This document shows, in pieces, positions 31,234 through 39,248 of a stretch of DNA of 52,949 nucleotides. Below the pieces are notes generated by a model that had not been told where the DNA came from, did not search any database, and was given only the letters and a program-made list of their open reading frames with translations. The position numbers were made by a program, and so were the translations under genes. Within the stretch, counting starts at the first letter, position 1, and each line of letters begins with the position of its first letter. This DNA comes from a virus. Where the stretch lies: IMG/VR virus record IMGVR_UViG_3300006119_000827, positions 1 through 52,949 of that record; one strand, written 5' to 3'.

Positions 31234-32944
31234 TGGCGAGCTCCTTCGCACTGGTCGCTACTTCGAGCGCAAACACTTGCTCCGAACCATCCAGTTCGAA
31301 CTGCCAGTACTCAGCCTTGAACCCGCTCGGTAGCCGGATCATCCCGCCCGATGTCAGCACGGGCCGCGTCAGAACCAGCCGCCCATCCGCGTAGACTTTC
31401 AACGTCAGGTTGGGTGTAGACGTGGGCTGTGCGAACCACACTCGCGCCGCCTCAAAGTTCTTCAATAGGTGGGCTTTGAAGATCTTGGATTTCCAGATGT
31501 AGTTCTGCGCCGAGCGCGAGTTCGACACGTCGATCCAGTAGACGTTGCCGTTCTGCATGATGAAGATCTCACCCGTCCACAGATCGGTGATGACGTTGAA
31601 CACGGGCGTTGTTGCCACGAGATTCGTCCACGACACGCGGGGATCGTTGATGTCGATCAGCGCACCGTTATACGAGCCTGTGTAATCACCCTGCTCAAAG
31701 GCCGAGGTGTTGAACGCCGTGGGCTCAAAGCTCCCTAGTCTGGGCGAGCCCCAGCAATAATACGCCTGCGCGAGCTTGGCGGCGCGGAGCGAGCCCACGG
31801 TGAGGTTGTCGTTCCACTTGTCCTTGGTGATCATCTTCGCGGTCACCGTGCGGGTGCCGTAAATACCTATCTCGGTAATGCCATTGGGCGAGGCGTAGTA
31901 CACACCCAGTTGGCCCGACACGATGGAGCCGCGCGACAGGCAGGGCTCGCCCGAGTTGATCTTGGACAGCGACATCATGTCAGGGCTCGAGCCCGTCACC
32001 GAGTACGGGTTGCCCGACGTACACACCACAACGGTCTGGTTGTAGAGCCCCATGCCCACGATGGGGAAGTCCACGGATACCGTGTAGGCGGCGGGCCATG
32101 CGTGCGGATGGTAGGGTTCGCAGAACCAGATATCGCTCCCTCGCCAGCCTGCGATCATGCCGTTGGGCATCGAGATCAGACCTTGGAGTCCAGAAGGCGG
32201 CGGGGTGTAGCCCGTGGAGGCCAGCTGGTTGTTCCCCGATACGGTCGTGTCCGAGATCGAGTCCGAGTAGCTGAGCGTGGCGATGGGGATCTCATCTACG
32301 AAGAAATAGGTCGCCACACCGTTGGAGCCCGTCACCGTGCGGTAGATGCGCGTCGTCGCCAGCGTGCGCCCGGTGGTGTCGCTCGTGCCCGGCGCGGTGA
32401 GCGTGATGCTCCATGTGGCCGAGACAGTGCCCGTAAACACGGTGGGCGGGCTCGGTGGCCCCTCTTCACCAAACGTAGTGACCCAGGTGTAGACGTAGGC
32501 CCGGACCTCAGTGGTGCCGGTGGTCGTTGCCGTCACACCAGGTGCTACGGTTGGCGCGGTCACACCCAGCGTATAGGCGCTCAGTCCCGCCGTGATCCGT
32601 GCCGTGGTGTTATATTGTGGGGACGTGGATGCACCCGCCCAGTAGATGCGGGCGTATTGGTCGTTGATAAGCGGCGACTTGATGACGTTTACATCCGGGT
32701 CGAGGAACTCCATCCAGTAGGACGCCGGGATATGGGTCTTGTCTGGATACGACAGCGGGATGCGGAATACCGACTTAACGGCAGAACTGGACCCCGTATA
32801 AAGCAAGGTAGGGGTCCGCATACCCTGTAAGGCACCCGAATAGAGCCAGGTGTTTTGGGCGAGCGCAGCGTTGTTATCCGGCAGAAGGCGATCATCTTCT
32901 GCCGGAACCATGCCCCCAAAAACCTGGATATTCGTCGCAACCAT
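31226..32944 (-). CDS. tail-associated structural protein (572 aa)
   Basis: The protein opens with V-F-G-G-M-V-P-A-E-D-D-R-L-L-P-D-N-A-A-type sequence (residues 8-27), a hallmark I recognise from podovirus tail or nozzle-region proteins. The middle (about 130-230) looks like a fibronectin type III-like beta sandwich (W-V-T-T-F-G-E-E-G-P-P-S-P-P). The remainder is beta-rich, as in propeller-like nozzle proteins. It is placed between fibres and ejection proteins. A one-mismatch palindrome is at 31863. Confidence 0.7.
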   Translation of the reverse strand: MVATNIQVFGGMVPAEDDRLLPDNNAALAQNTWLYSGALQGMRTPTLLYTGSSSAVKSVFRIPLSYPDKTHIPASYWMEFLDPDVNVIKSPLINDQYARIYWAGASTSPQYNTTARITAGLSAYTLGVTAPTVAPGVTATTTGTTEVRAYVYTWVTTFGEEGPPSPPTVFTGTVSATWSITLTAPGTSDTTGRTLATTRIYRTVTGSNGVATYFFVDEIPIATLSYSDSISDTTVSGNNQLASTGYTPPPSGLQGLISMPNGMIAGWRGSDIWFCEPYHPHAWPAAYTVSVDFPIVGMGLYNQTVVVCTSGNPYSVTGSSPDMMSLSKINSGEPCLSRGSIVSGQLGVYYASPNGITEIGIYGTRTVTAKMITKDKWNDNLTVGSLRAAKLAQAYYCWGSPRLGSFEPTAFNTSAFEQGDYTGSYNGALIDINDPRVSWTNLVATTPVFNVITDLWTGEIFIMQNGNVYWIDVSNSRSAQNYIWKSKIFKAHLLKNFEAARVWFAQPTSTPNLTLKVYADGRLVLTRPVLTSGGMIRLPSGFKAEYWQFELDGSEQVFALEVATSAKELANV

Positions 32945-32953
32945 CGGGGATGA

Positions 32954-33196
32954 TTACCCGGCGGTCTGGTCGATGACCGGCGTGATGCGGTAGCGCTGGA
33001 TGACTGCGACGCCAACCGCCATCTCCGCACGGGTCTGGTCGGACAGGAACCCGAACTGCTGGCCAACGGTCACCAGTTCCGCGTCAACCACGGTGGTTAC
33101 GGGGGTGGTTACGGGGGTGGTTACGGGGGGAGTCACGGGAGCGTTATCAGCGTTAGGATCAATGGTAGGCATTGGGTTTTTCCTTGGTCTTGCCAT
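32954..33196 (-). CDS. small Thr/Pro-repeat protein (80 aa)
   Basis: The 80-aa product has a basic N-terminus, a P-V-T-T repeat run (about residues 20-36, encoded by 12-bp direct repeats at 33095-33130), and a helical C-terminus (D-Q-T-R-A-E-M-A-V-G-V-A-V-I-Q-R-Y). It lies directly upstream of the 572-aa tail protein. Probably structural; no family recognised. Confidence 0.5.
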   Translation of the reverse strand: MARPRKNPMPTIDPNADNAPVTPPVTTPVTTPVTTVVDAELVTVGQQFGFLSDQTRAEMAVGVAVIQRYRITPVIDQTAG

Positions 33197-33368
33197 GTTT
33201 AGTGTGTTTCACTTCACCAGTTGTAGCTGCGGGCTTAGCGCCTGAATCCTTCCTGCTGGACCCACCCTGAGTGACCCCGACCGCAGGGTTTTTACCTGCG
33301 TGGGTAAGCGTGTCTTTCAGGTTGGCAAACCGCCAACAAAACGGAAGGAAGCCTTTGGCGCTGGCCAA
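33159..33368 (-). CDS. small Lys-rich protein (69 aa), TTG start
   Basis: The only start codon available is TTG at 33368, with CCGGAAG upstream. The product is basic (Lys/Thr/Gly/His-rich) and probably disordered in its second half. The 3' end overlaps the next gene by 38 nt. An exact palindrome (33292) lies in frame as L-T-H-A-G-K, the same phase as in most genuine genes, which mildly supports coding. Function unknown. Confidence 0.45.
   Translation of the reverse strand: MASAKGFLPFCWRFANLKDTLTHAGKNPAVGVTQGGSSRKDSGAKPAATTGEVKHTKHGKTKEKPNAYH
33292..33307. repeat. dispersed palindrome, exact (N6)
   Basis: TTACC-TGCGTG-GGTAA inside the small Lys-rich gene, read L-T-H-A-G-K. Confidence 0.9.
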
Positions 33369-33372
33369 CAGG

Positions 33373-33519
33373 TTACTTCCGGCCCTTGCCGAAGGCGGCC
33401 ATGCCTTTCTTGTCGGCCTTCTTGTCGGCCTTCTTGTCGGCCTTCTTGTCGGCCTTCTTGTCGGCCTTCTTGTCCGCGCTGGACTTCTCCCAGGCGGCCA
33501 TATTCATCTTCTTAGCCAT
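33373..33519 (-). CDS. 48-aa protein with six ADKK repeats
   Basis: ATG at 33519 is preceded by TGGAG and overlaps the endolysin stop by 8 nt. The product is a short basic protein: M-A-K-K-M-N-M-A-A-W-E-K, then A-D-K-K six times (12-bp tandem repeats, 33407-33476), then G-M-A-A-F-G-K-G-R-K. The repeat is a natural site for copy-number change by slippage. It may bind DNA or membranes through charge; that is inference. Confidence 0.6.
   Translation of the reverse strand: MAKKMNMAAWEKSSADKKADKKADKKADKKADKKADKKGMAAFGKGRK
33407..33476 (-). repeat. 12-bp tandem repeat (about 6 copies) encoding ADKK
   Basis: TTCTTGTCGGCC on the plus strand repeats nearly without change about six times, encoding A-D-K-K on the minus strand. 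Confidence 0.85.
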
Positions 33520-33988
33520 TGCTATCTCCAGCAGTTGGTTCGGGCAGAGTGAGAAAAAGGTCACGTTCTCTCTTTCGGCGGGTGGTCAGCCCGTTCAACA
33601 CGACAAACTCGCCGTTCACATGCGCCTTGTTCCAAAGCGCGAACTGACCGGACGCACCCTTGAAGTCCCCGGCATTGAGCATCCGCAGGAGCGTGGATAT
33701 GGCGAGAGCGTTTGGGCCGAAGTTGTACACAAACGACACCAACGCAGAGTACTGGTTGTCGTTGATGGGGATGCTCACGAGTCGCTCGACCGCCGTTCCA
33801 GCGCTCATAAGATCCCGCGTCAGCAGGTTCTCGGCAGCTTCGATTGTGATGGTCAGGTCGCCATGTACGTCGGGTCCGGTGTGACCCCAGCCAATGGTCC
33901 ACTTGCCCGCCGGGCACAGATACGCCCTCAGGCGCAGGCTCTCGGCGTCTTTGATGATCTGCTTACCTGCGTCGGCAACTTTATTCAC
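33512..33988 (-). CDS. endolysin, GH24 lysozyme family
   Basis: The best start is the GTG at 33988, overlapping the preceding stop (GTGA); the longer frame runs antisense-like through the upstream gene. The 158-aa enzyme has the lambdoid-type catalytic set E16 (K-D-A-E-S), C25 and T31 in A-Y-L-C-P-A-G-K-W-T-I-G-W-G-H-T. It cleaves the glycan strands of peptidoglycan. There is no signal or SAR segment, so export through the holin encoded just upstream is expected. A near-exact palindrome (33963) sits at its 5' end. Confidence 0.93.
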   Translation of the reverse strand: MNKVADAGKQIIKDAESLRLRAYLCPAGKWTIGWGHTGPDVHGDLTITIEAAENLLTRDLMSAGTAVERLVSIPINDNQYSALVSFVYNFGPNALAISTLLRMLNAGDFKGASGQFALWNKAHVNGEFVVLNGLTTRRKRERDLFLTLPEPTAGDSNG

Positions 33989-34254
33989 TTTGAATTTCCG
34001 AATTTGGTCCAGATGACGCCAGCGATCACGGCAAGCACCCCCATCGTGACCCAGCTGGCTACGGCGTGGCTGACGGACTTTTTGAGGGATCGCCAAGACT
34101 CGACCAACGTTCTCAGGTCATTGATGTCTTTGCTGGCGTCTGCGTCATGTAGTCCCAGGCTTTCCAGGGCTCGCTTCGCACCGCGCTCAGCCGCGTCGTC
34201 CAGCATTTTCTGCAACATCACCACGGAGGTCGGGATCATCTCTGAGTCTTCCAA
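33985..34254 (-). CDS. lysis-cassette membrane protein (DUF6127-like)
   Basis: The start is a TTG at 34254 directly after the holin's TAG, with GGAGGATCGG upstream. The 89-aa protein is helical with one TM segment near the C-terminus (about residues 66-84) and D-A-D-A-S-K-D-I-N-D-L-R-x-L in the soluble part, a pattern I associate with small membrane proteins of lysis cassettes. Likely an accessory holin, antiholin or scaffold for lysis. Confidence 0.7.
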   Translation of the reverse strand: MEDSEMIPTSVVMLQKMLDDAAERGAKRALESLGLHDADASKDINDLRTLVESWRSLKKSVSHAVASWVTMGVLAVIAGVIWTKFGNSK

Positions 34255-34791
34255 CTACCGATCCTCCGCAGGCTTGCTTGCGAACAACAGCCGGTTGGTG
34301 CCTTGGCTCCCGAAGCTGTCCCCGAAGTAGTACATGATCATCGCGGTCCAGGCGGACCCGAGCGCCCCCAACATGATGTCCAAAGCGCTCTTGTTCTCGG
34401 CGGGAAAGCCATGGAAACAAGCCGCCGAAAGCATCCCAAAGAACCCGACCGTCAGGGCAAACGCGAGATACTTAGGTGTGCTGTCTTTGACCTCGACCTC
34501 GCGACCTCGGGCGTTGGCCCGGTCGCCATACGCAAGCTTGGCATCGTCGATGTCGAGGGTCCGCATTTGGACCTTGAAGTCGTTGTCAGCCTTTTTGAGC
34601 GCGAGTAGCTGGTCTGTGCTGGCATTGGCGACGGCGGACGCTACCTGCTCAGGCGGCGTATCCGGTGCCAGGTTAAGCGCCTTGATGATGGCGGTGGTTG
34701 CTGCGCCAGCAAACGGGCCACCAATGATACTGGCTATGCTGGGAGCGACCCCCGCAAGCACCTTCTCGGCATCAGCCCAAAAATCGTCCAT
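34255..34791 (-). CDS. holin, three-TM GTA type
   Basis: The 178-aa protein has the GTA-type holin layout: an N-terminal G-G-P-F-A-G-A-A hydrophobic stretch (residues 14-40), a charged middle (A-D-N-D-F-K-V-Q-M) and two strong TM segments (about 110-128 and 140-158) ending in W-T-A-M-I-M-Y-Y-F-G-D-S. It should form the inner-membrane lesion that releases the endolysin. The start follows GAGGG. It begins the lysis cassette holin - TM protein - endolysin. Confidence 0.85.
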   Translation of the reverse strand: MDDFWADAEKVLAGVAPSIASIIGGPFAGAATTAIIKALNLAPDTPPEQVASAVANASTDQLLALKKADNDFKVQMRTLDIDDAKLAYGDRANARGREVEVKDSTPKYLAFALTVGFFGMLSAACFHGFPAENKSALDIMLGALGSAWTAMIMYYFGDSFGSQGTNRLLFASKPAEDR

Positions 34792-34806
34792 CTCGTGCCC
34801 TCTGAG

Positions 34807-35094
34807 CTATGGGGTTCGGATGGTGATGACGACGGTATCCTGCTTCACCTGACCGGCGGATGTCGTCATGGTCACCGTGATCGTGTAGGTCGAAGCGAGA
34901 ACACCCAGCGACGCGTAGAAGATCGCGGTTGTCGAAGTTGTCGATGAAGCGTCCACCACGAGCCCGCCAGTCTCAACCGGCGACACGCTGTATGTAGCTG
35001 ACGCGACCGTCTCCAACGTATCCAGCCAATTGGAGTAGTCGATGGTGTAGCGCTTGCGCTCGGAGGAGGACTTGATGAACTTTCCCAGGCTCAT
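34807..35094 (-). CDS. small beta-rich structural protein (95 aa)
   Basis: ATGA overlap with the stop of the adhesin gene (35091-35094). The 95-aa product has an N-terminal S-N-W-L-D-T-L-E-T-V-A and alternating Thr/Ser/Val strands resembling an Ig-like domain. It is probably an appendage of the fibre or a head decoration; no firm family. Confidence 0.6.
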   Translation of the reverse strand: MSLGKFIKSSSERKRYTIDYSNWLDTLETVASATYSVSPVETGGLVVDASSTTSTTAIFYASLGVLASTYTITVTMTTSAGQVKQDTVVITIRTP

Positions 35095-36668
35095 TGCACC
35101 CTCTTACGGCTACTCACTTGCATAACCCGGTCTTCAAAGAGCTCACCCAGCAAGGTGCTGGATTGTGGGACGATCAAGATCCTGTTCTCAGGATCTAATA
35201 TAAGCACATTCTCTCCCCATGGGACATAGATAAACTCACTATCCCCAACAATAAACGACGACTTCCACAAATATACCGGCGACGGTACCTGTGTATAACT
35301 TCCCTGCAACGCTTGGATCACACGTCGGGCGGCGATGTTGGCGGCGTTGCCACTCGTTATGACCGACCCTTTATTACCTACGAGGGTAAAACGGCGGCTC
35401 AGGAGAGTAGTCGATGGTGTTATGGTGAACGCCCGTGTCGCCAGGGTGAGCTTGCGGCTGGCCGTCAGAAGTGTCGTGCCTGGAACCTCAGTGTAAGACC
35501 CAGCGGCCGCAGCCATCTTGCGGGCGCGCACGAAAGTTCCGGCGTTACCTGTCTGGGTAAATGCGCCTGTGGCCAGATTGAATGTACGGACAACGTTTGC
35601 GACCCCCGACGCCGAGGCGGTGGGTTTAGCCAGTGTCGCAGCAAGCGTGCCCCGGACGCCTACTCTGCCAGTGATCGCAGCAGTAGGTTTGGCGAGCGTC
35701 GCAGAAAGCGTGCCGGTGGCCCCTGCCTTACCCGCGACCGAGGCGGTGGGCTTATCCAGTGTGGCAGCCAGCGTGCCCCGGACGCCTACTTTACCAGTGA
35801 TCGCAGCAGTAGGTTTGGCGAGCGTTGCGGCAAGTGTGCCAGTGACGCCTACAGTGCCCGTAAACGAGGCCGTGGGGTTGGCAAGCGTTGCAGCAGCCGT
35901 GCCGGTGACGCCGCCGACAGAAGCGACCGCACTGATAGTCCGGCGGCGTGGGTAGACCACGCCCGCAAAAGGCTCTTGGTAGAGCCGAGTTACCTCCGAT
36001 TGCGACAGCGCACGGTTGTAGATTCGGACGTTATCTATCGACCCGGTAAAGTTGTTGCCGGTGTTTGCGTTGTATTGGCCCCCTAACGTGACCGTGCTGG
36101 AAACCGTGGGGAGAGCGGTAGCTGTGCGAGTGCCTGCCAACCATCCGTTTCTATAAAGGCTCTGCAGTTTCGCTGAGTTGGTAGACCCAACAACAAAGAC
36201 TCTCTGCCCCGCGCTTATCGCGGAAATCGTGGGCTGGAGGTCGTCGCTAGAGTGGCCCCAACACAAATTGTTGTTATAAATATACGTGATATATTCAACA
36301 TCGGCCGTTGCGGCCCCACCGAGAGCAACCATAATCGAGGACAACGTCGGCATTGTGTCGATCGTAATCCAGCAGGCGATGGTGCAAGGGCCGCCGGTGA
36401 CGGCTTTGACCAGCGCGCCACTCGCGATTTGCGTTGCGTTAGTGAATTTAAGCCCGCGACCGTGCGCGCCACCGGGACCGTTCAGGCGAGACGTGTAGCC
36501 CGACGACAGCGTTAGGTTTTGCGCCGGATTTACCGCGCAGCGAACTTTTAAACCCCCCGGCTCGTTGCAGGGGTAGTAAGCAACCAACCCCTTATTGACT
36601 GAGTCCCCCCAATTAAGTTGGGGGTTTTCGGGGGTCGTAAGGAGTCGGAGCGTCCGACGATACGGCAT
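35091..36668 (-). CDS. LamG/lectin-like adhesin with 21-residue tandem repeats
   Basis: The 525-aa protein has an N-terminal concanavalin-like (LamG) domain, about residues 25-235: L-V-A-Y-Y-P-C-N-E, F-T-G-S-I-D-N-V-R-I-Y-N-R-A-L-S, typical of sugar-binding fibre tips. Five repeats of about 21 residues follow (G-x-x-G-T-L-A-A-T-L-A-K-P-T-A), then a beta-rich C-terminal part. It is probably a receptor-binding tail appendage. The repeat block (35605-35925) contrasts with the unrelated lectin head. Two exact palindromes (35374, 35545) encode F-T-L-V-G-N and F-T-Q-T-G-N. Confidence 0.8.
   Translation of the reverse strand: MPYRRTLRLLTTPENPQLNWGDSVNKGLVAYYPCNEPGGLKVRCAVNPAQNLTLSSGYTSRLNGPGGAHGRGLKFTNATQIASGALVKAVTGGPCTIACWITIDTMPTLSSIMVALGGAATADVEYITYIYNNNLCWGHSSDDLQPTISAISAGQRVFVVGSTNSAKLQSLYRNGWLAGTRTATALPTVSSTVTLGGQYNANTGNNFTGSIDNVRIYNRALSQSEVTRLYQEPFAGVVYPRRRTISAVASVGGVTGTAAATLANPTASFTGTVGVTGTLAATLAKPTAAITGKVGVRGTLAATLDKPTASVAGKAGATGTLSATLAKPTAAITGRVGVRGTLAATLAKPTASASGVANVVRTFNLATGAFTQTGNAGTFVRARKMAAAAGSYTEVPGTTLLTASRKLTLATRAFTITPSTTLLSRRFTLVGNKGSVITSGNAANIAARRVIQALQGSYTQVPSPVYLWKSSFIVGDSEFIYVPWGENVLILDPENRILIVPQSSTLLGELFEDRVMQVSSRKRVQ
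35374..35389. repeat. dispersed palindrome, exact (N6)
   Basis: TTACC-TACGAG-GGTAA inside the adhesin gene, read F-T-L-V-G-N. Confidence 0.9.
35545..35560. repeat. dispersed palindrome, exact (N6)
   Basis: TTACC-TGTCTG-GGTAA inside the adhesin gene, read F-T-Q-T-G-N, only 171 nt from the previous copy. Confidence 0.9.
35605..35925 (-). repeat. five 63-bp tandem repeats in the adhesin gene
   Basis: Five units of about 63 bp encode G-x-x-G-T-L-A-A-T-L-A-K-P-T-A-x-x-x-G-K. Units 3 and 5 are nearly the same at DNA level, which suggests recent unequal exchange. Confidence 0.8.
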
Positions 36669-36679
36669 GGCCTACCGGC

Positions 36680-37168
36680 CTATTGGTTCGTAAAGGTGAT
36701 GCCCGTGAAGGACGCGCTACCCGTGGAGGCATCCAAAGCTTGTCCCGTGTAGTTCTGGATGACAAAGCCCCATTTGCGCGGCACCACGCCGCCGAACATC
36801 TGCGCGACGGACCAGACGCCACGATAGGTGGTGGAGATGGCCGGGCATGTGATGGTGTAAGGTCCTTTAAGGTTGGTGGGGCTGTCTAACGTTACCGCTG
36901 CGTTTGTGCCGACGTTTTCGGCCGAGGACGCGTTATAGGTGCTGCCGTCTTCCGATCCATAAACGTAGACGTAGCAGGACTTGTCGTTCGCCAGTGTGGA
37001 CGAGGACGTTTTGACCGTCACCGTCAGCAGCGCGTCGTCGTAGAGCGTGGTGGAATTGTCGATCACCGCGCACCCACGGCCAGCTGTCGCGGACGATGCC
37101 AGGCTCGTGATCGTGCAGGTGATCGCCGTCGTTGAGCCATAGGAAACGTTGTCAGTTGTCAGGGTCAT
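36680..37168 (-). CDS. virion structural protein (162 aa)
   Basis: ATGA overlap with the preceding gene (37165-37168). The 162-aa protein is rich in Thr, Ser, Ala and Asn with alternating hydrophobic residues, a beta-sandwich-like composition (V-Y-V-Y-G-S-E-D-G-S-T-Y). Small proteins of this kind accompany fibres in podovirus late regions. No assigned function. Confidence 0.6.
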   Translation of the reverse strand: MTLTTDNVSYGSTTAITCTITSLASSATAGRGCAVIDNSTTLYDDALLTVTVKTSSSTLANDKSCYVYVYGSEDGSTYNASSAENVGTNAAVTLDSPTNLKGPYTITCPAISTTYRGVWSVAQMFGGVVPRKWGFVIQNYTGQALDASTGSASFTGITFTNQ

Positions 37169-37713
37169 TGCGCGAGCGCCCCCGTGATGTCAGCCGCCGA
37201 GATTTGGTTCGGCGCGTTGTCCACACCCATGAACACCTCCATCACCCGAGCATTGTATTCGGTAATCGGCGGCGCTGGGATCTTCATGACCTGCGCTTTG
37301 ACCGCCTGCACAGAGGCGTTGGACAGCACGCCCGCACTCTCGAGCGCCGCCATGCTGGCCTGCAAGGACTCCCAGGTGGACCCATCCGAAGTTGGGATGC
37401 TGGTCCACTTGTTCACCATCAGCATCAGGGACCATGCCGCCGATATGGCCGCATCGTTCGGCCCGCCAGTCGGCGCGGTGTTCGCAAGCTGGGAGATCTT
37501 GAACGCCTCGCCCGTGGGGACGATGATCGTTTCCAGCGTCGCGATACTGAGGTCCATTGGGACGGCGGGCGGCGGCTGGCCAGTGACCGTATAGGGCGTA
37601 TTGATCAAGGCGACTTGCTGATCGACGGACTGACCCGCATAGCCACGCGCAGCCGGATCGCTTGTGAGTTCCGCCTTCAACAGCTGAAGCATGGCTGGGG
37701 TCATATCCGTCAT
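37165..37713 (-). CDS. virion-associated hypothetical protein (182 aa)
   Basis: The 182-aa protein is mostly helical with P-A-A-R-G-Y near the N-terminus and I-N-T-P-Y-T-V in the next segment. The ATG follows GAGGCC. It is coupled to the next gene by ATGA. I recognise the N-terminal layout from other phage late regions, without a known role. Confidence 0.6.
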   Translation of the reverse strand: MTDMTPAMLQLLKAELTSDPAARGYAGQSVDQQVALINTPYTVTGQPPPAVPMDLSIATLETIIVPTGEAFKISQLANTAPTGGPNDAAISAAWSLMLMVNKWTSIPTSDGSTWESLQASMAALESAGVLSNASVQAVKAQVMKIPAPPITEYNARVMEVFMGVDNAPNQISAADITGALAQ

Positions 37714-37717
37714 CGAA

Positions 37718-38146
37718 TTAGGCCTCTTGAATGGTCGCGCTGGTGATGCTGACCGGCGATCCGTTGGCGATGCTGACCGTGTTCAGGTTCACCGAAGCAC
37801 CCGAGGTGCCAACATCGAGGTCCACCGTGCCAGCGCCACCCGCGCCCTGTGCCGCAGAGCGGACCCGCGCATATCCGGCGGTGAGCGTTCCCGCACCCGT
37901 GGCATTGGTGGTGGTGATCGCGTTGAAGGTGAACAGCGCCGGGCTTGCAGCGGTCCCCGAGCCGGATACCACGCCAGCGGTGGCCGACAGCGGCAACGAC
38001 ACAATCAGCGTGCCGGTCGCGGTCGTGCCCGTGTCAGTCGGCGCGGAGCCCGTGTAGATGTCCATGAACCCCGACGCGCCGATGGCGGTCAGAATGGCGT
38101 TGAGGCGTGTGACCTTCAACGAGCCGAGTAGATTGATTGTCGCCAT
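37718..38146 (-). CDS. virion structural protein (142 aa)
   Basis: Gly/Thr/Ala/Ser-rich, beta-type sequence of 142 aa; starts with M-A-T-I-N-L-L-G-S-L-K-V-T-R-L-N and an ATG behind CAGGAG. The low-charge, strand-rich composition fits a fibre accessory or decoration protein. No family assigned. Confidence 0.6.
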   Translation of the reverse strand: MATINLLGSLKVTRLNAILTAIGASGFMDIYTGSAPTDTGTTATGTLIVSLPLSATAGVVSGSGTAASPALFTFNAITTTNATGAGTLTAGYARVRSAAQGAGGAGTVDLDVGTSGASVNLNTVSIANGSPVSITSATIQEA

Positions 38147-38206
38147 GTATTACTCCTGTTTGGTATGCCCGGTGGCGCAGGCTTTGGCGGCTTAGGTCTT
38201 GGCGGC

Positions 38207-39217
38207 TTAGGTCTTGGCGGCTTCGAGGGTAGTTACCCGCGAGGTAAGTGCCTCAATCTTGGAAACCGCTTCCAGCAGCGCCGCCGTCAAAAGAGGTATG
38301 GCCTTGCTGAGATCTACCTGCTGGTAGACAGGGTTGCCTTCCGCATCGACGCCGTCTTTGGCCCCCGTAACCGCTTCCGGCACAACCAGCGCCAGTTCAT
38401 GCGCCAGGAAACCATCAACCGTGCCGATCTCAGGAATGCCGATCCATGTGTGTTGGATGGGCTTCGCCAGTTTCAAACGATTGATTGCCCCGGTCAGAGG
38501 CGTGACGTTTTCTTTGCGTCGGTAATCCGACCCCGTGTTGTAGGACACCGACGCGCTGTTCGTCGTGACGGTGGCAATGCCCCCACCCTGATAGCCGAAC
38601 AAGATCAGGCTTTGGTCGATCCGATCGACGCCTGTAAATATGGAAGTCCCTGCCGCCGTCTCGTGGGTCTTGAAAACCGCCGCATAGCCGCCGCCAGAAC
38701 CATATTTATCAATGTTCATGACCGTCCCAGAAGACGAGCTTTGATAAAAATAGTTTGCGGTCAGCGAGCCCGAAAAATTTCCCGCAGCCGCCACCAGGTT
38801 TCCAGTTACGTAGAAATTTCCGCTGTTGTCGGTGGTCCATCTAGTGCCCGAGGAACTATCATCCCACAAACCGAAAATGCCGGTCGAGGCCTGTAGGAAC
38901 AGATGTACTTTACGATTAGCGTTCCAGAACACCACGTCCTTTTCAGTGTCGTCGCCTGTGCCAACCGTGATCGTCGTGCCCGCACTAAGGGTCGTGCTGC
39001 CCGAAACCGAACCCGTAAATGTCCAAGCGCCCGTGCTCGTATTATACGCCAAGGGCAGTTCTTGGACGGCACCGGACCCGGAGGTGTCCCTACCCAAGAT
39101 CTTCCCAGCCGCCATTGTGATGGTGTGGGACGCGTTCCAGTTGGACGGCTGGACCATCGTCGTGTCCGTGCCATCGGATTTACCGGATACGAACGGGTGG
39201 GTAATCGCGATAGTCAT
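38207..39217 (-). CDS. tail fibre/spike with peptidase S74 chaperone domain
   Basis: The 336-aa protein has a beta-rich N-terminal fibre part and a C-terminal S74 intramolecular chaperone (about residues 228-336): S-D-Y-R-R-K-E-N-V-T-P-L with the Ser-Lys dyad, D-G-F-L-A-H-E-L-x-x-V-V-P-E-A-V-T-G-x-K-D, and a coiled-coil end. The S74 domain trimerises the fibre and then cleaves itself off. The start ATG follows a palindrome-linked leader. An exact palindrome (38233) lies in the coiled coil. Confidence 0.9.
   Translation of the reverse strand: MTIAITHPFVSGKSDGTDTTMVQPSNWNASHTITMAAGKILGRDTSGSGAVQELPLAYNTSTGAWTFTGSVSGSTTLSAGTTITVGTGDDTEKDVVFWNANRKVHLFLQASTGIFGLWDDSSSGTRWTTDNSGNFYVTGNLVAAAGNFSGSLTANYFYQSSSSGTVMNIDKYGSGGGYAAVFKTHETAAGTSIFTGVDRIDQSLILFGYQGGGIATVTTNSASVSYNTGSDYRRKENVTPLTGAINRLKLAKPIQHTWIGIPEIGTVDGFLAHELALVVPEAVTGAKDGVDAEGNPVYQQVDLSKAIPLLTAALLEAVSKIEALTSRVTTLEAAKT
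38233..38247. repeat. dispersed palindrome, exact (N5)
   Basis: TTACC-CGCGA-GGTAA in the 3' end of the S74 fibre gene, read L-T-S-R-V-T. Confidence 0.9.
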
Positions 39218-39232
39218 TGTGCTGGACCCCCG

Positions 39233-39248
39233 TTACCTGCTTAGGTAA
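39233..39248 (-). promoter_or_regulatory. start-associated palindrome, exact (N6), containing a stop codon
   Basis: On the minus strand TTACC-TAAGCA-GGTAA: the first TAA (39243-39241) is the stop of the upstream gene, and CAGGTAA lies 15 nt before the ATG at 39217. Confidence 0.8.
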
